Assembly (NCBI RefSeq): GCF_030817655.1
Contig: NZ_JAUSZM010000003.1
Coordinates: 5,332,001-5,396,000 of the forward strand
Direction of reading: 5' to 3'
DNA length: 64,000 nucleotides
Origin: Streptomyces sp. V4I2
GTDB taxonomy: Bacteria; Actinomycetota; Actinomycetes; Streptomycetales; Streptomycetaceae
The notes beneath the pieces are model-generated. The model did not search any database. It had not been told where the DNA came from and worked only from the letters and a program-made list of their open reading frames with translations. Position numbers and translations under genes: made by a program. Of this stretch, positions 62,833-64,000 are shown piece by piece (position 1 is the first letter of the stretch; each line of letters starts with the position of its first letter).

Positions 62833-63426
62833 ATGGACGTCACTCTTCACCTCGCCCAGGACCCCGAGGCCGACGAGATCCTCGGGCGCTCCCCGCTCGC
62901 CGCTCTGGTCGGGATGCTGCTGGACCAGCAGGTTCCGATGGAGTGGGCGTTCAAGGGGCCCCGCACGATCGCGGACCGGCTCGGCGCCGACGACCTGGAC
63001 GCGCACGAGATCGCCGCACAGGACCCGGAGGCCTTCGCCGCGCTCCTGTCGGAGAAGCCGGCCGTGCACCGCTACCCGGGGTCGATGGCCAAGCGCGTCC
63101 AGCAGCTGTGCCAGTACCTCGTCGAGCACTACGACGGGAACGCCGAGCTCGTCTGGAAGGGCGTGGCCGACGGCCCGGAACTGCTGCGACGCCTCGGGGA
63201 GCTGCCCGGCTTCGGCAAACAGAAGGCACAGATCTTCCTCGCGCTGCTCGGCAAGCAGCTCGGCGTGCGGCCCAAGGGCTGGCGCGAGGCCGCCGGCGCC
63301 TACGGCGAGCCGAAGTCCTTCCGTTCCGTCGCCGACATCACCGGCCCCGAGTCGCTGACCAAGGTCCGCGCGCACAAGCAGGAGATGAAGGCGGCGGCGA
63401 AGACCGCGAAGGCCGCCGGGAAGTAG
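62833..63426 (+). CDS. HhH-GPD base-excision glycosylase-like protein
   Basis: A 197-aa protein of the HhH-GPD superfamily (LVGMLLDQQVPMEWAFKGP..., helix-hairpin-helix LPGFGKQKAQIFLALLGKQLG near residues 118-138). It is the type found in actinobacteria as Fe-S-free small DNA glycosylases. The catalytic Asp region is not clear to me. ATG 62833 (MDVTLHLAQDPEADE) is preferred. Confidence 0.85.
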   Translation: MDVTLHLAQDPEADEILGRSPLAALVGMLLDQQVPMEWAFKGPRTIADRLGADDLDAHEIAAQDPEAFAALLSEKPAVHRYPGSMAKRVQQLCQYLVEHYDGNAELVWKGVADGPELLRRLGELPGFGKQKAQIFLALLGKQLGVRPKGWREAAGAYGEPKSFRSVADITGPESLTKVRAHKQEMKAAAKTAKAAGK

Positions 63427-63530
63427 CGCCGCCATACGGGTGGCCCGGCGGGCCCGGGATGTAGGCCGAGCGGGCGGTTCTCGCCGCCGGTGGGATGAAT
63501 CGCGTACGCCGCACGGGGAGATGACTTCCC

Positions 63531-63875
63531 GTGAGCACCGCCGCACGAACAGCCCTCGGACCCGCCCGTCGGCGTGCCTGGCTGCGGGTGCTCGTCCTGC
63601 TGCTCGCCCTGTTCGTGCCGGGCGCGCACGCGGGCGCACAGACGGTCCCCGCCTCCGCGGTGGCGGCCGAGGGCGGCTCGGCGGTCTTCGAGTACGACGT
63701 CCTGGACACCGTGCTGCGACCGGTCACCCGGGGATCCGGCCGTCCCGTCGCACCGCTGCGGCCCGCGCCCTTCCCGCAGGCGCCGCCCGCCACCCCGGCC
63801 GCCCGGCCCCTGCCCGTGCCGCCGCGCACCCCGCCCGCTCTGCGTGCCCTGCGTTCGGTGGTCCTGCGCTGCTGA
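63531..63875 (+). CDS. Small exported or membrane-anchored protein, unknown
   Basis: A 114-aa protein from GTG 63531. A signal-like helix (WLRVLVLLLALFVPGAHAGA) is followed by a Pro/Ala-rich extracytoplasmic tail (APFPQAPPATPAARPLPVPPRTPPA) ending LRSVVLRC. Function unknown. Confidence 0.6.
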   Translation: MSTAARTALGPARRRAWLRVLVLLLALFVPGAHAGAQTVPASAVAAEGGSAVFEYDVLDTVLRPVTRGSGRPVAPLRPAPFPQAPPATPAARPLPVPPRTPPALRALRSVVLRC

Positions 63876-63919
63876 CAGAACCGGCTCCCGCCCTCCGGTC
63901 CGTCAGCACGACGCAAGGA

Positions 63920-63954
63920 AACCGAGAACCGAGAACCGAGAACCGAGAACCGAG
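63920..63954. repeat. AACCGAG heptamer tandem repeat, five copies
   Basis: Five exact 7-bp AACCGAG units (63920-63954) lie 26 bp before the start of the next gene, in its leader. Confidence 0.9.
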
Positions 63955-63980
63955 AAACGCAGAGAACAAGGAACACCGAC

Positions 63981-64000
63981 ATGGCGATCGACCCGTACGC
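63981..64000 (+). CDS. Partial CDS at right edge
   Basis: ATG 63981 behind AAGGAA, reading MAIDPYA before the window ends. Family unknown from this length. Confidence 0.5.

Overview
The window is high-GC actinobacterial chromosome, almost certainly Streptomyces. The signs are the purSQL, lsr2-like and purC/purD/dnaX neighbourhood, frequent GTG starts, four-base overlaps between consecutive genes, Lsr2-, YihY- and SNF2/SWIM-type genes, and an actinomycete-type integrative element in a tRNA gene. No replication origin, rRNA operon or CRISPR array is present.

Layout. (1) 1-17.5 kb is core chromosome: purSQL (minus), an Lsr2-like nucleoid protein, two tRNA-Gly genes, an ABC exporter with a DesK/DesR-like two-component system, a third tRNA-Gly, purC, a dimethylformamidase-like protein, a membrane protein, purD, dnaX, the small SRP RNA and tRNA-Ser(GGA). 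(2) 17.46-31.05 kb is an actinomycete integrative and conjugative element (AICE) in the 3' end of tRNA-Ser(GGA), bounded by a perfect 54-bp direct repeat. It carries int, xis, a DUF3631 ATPase, a primase-polymerase, small transfer/spread genes, a DUF2637 protein, a GntR/UTRA regulator with palindromic operators, and a cargo of a methyltransferase and an AT-rich P-loop ATPase. Its TraB/FtsK-like translocase has lost its central ATPase part, so the element looks unable to transfer itself. (3) 31.05-44.37 kb is an older accessory block ending in two further, degraded copies of the same tRNA-Ser fragment (36,983 and 44,264). It holds a PIN/ribbon-helix-helix toxin-antitoxin pair, SNF2 helicase plus SWIM protein, a broken aminoglycoside-phosphotransferase-like gene, a large subtilase, a LysR regulator, a helicase-domain remnant and a DUF234-type ATPase, but no integrase. 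(4) 44.4-45.5 kb is an IS481-type insertion sequence with a CCTAGG target duplication that supplies the transposase stop codon. (5) 45.5-64 kb returns to general chromosome: small hypothetical genes, a helicase-domain/WYL-like protein, PAP2 phosphatase, YihY/BrkB protein, DUF72, a CopC-CopD fusion, an iron-box controlled acylase-GNAT-cupin-SDR operon divergent from a siderophore-interacting protein, a frameshifted FG-GAP protein and a HhH-GPD glycosylase.

How the parts work together. The purine genes give steps 2, 4 and 7 of IMP synthesis (PurD, PurSQL, PurC). The AICE is a self-contained replication, regulation and integration module whose transfer arm is broken. Its most interesting non-coding parts are an array of CTTGTC/GACAAG repeats beside the broken traB, six embedded GACGGGCGTC 10-mers in the DUF2637 gene, and paired CAGTCTCA repeats just inside each end. 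The 60.4-kb iron box probably co-regulates iron release from ferric siderophores (SIP) and the four-gene acylase operon.
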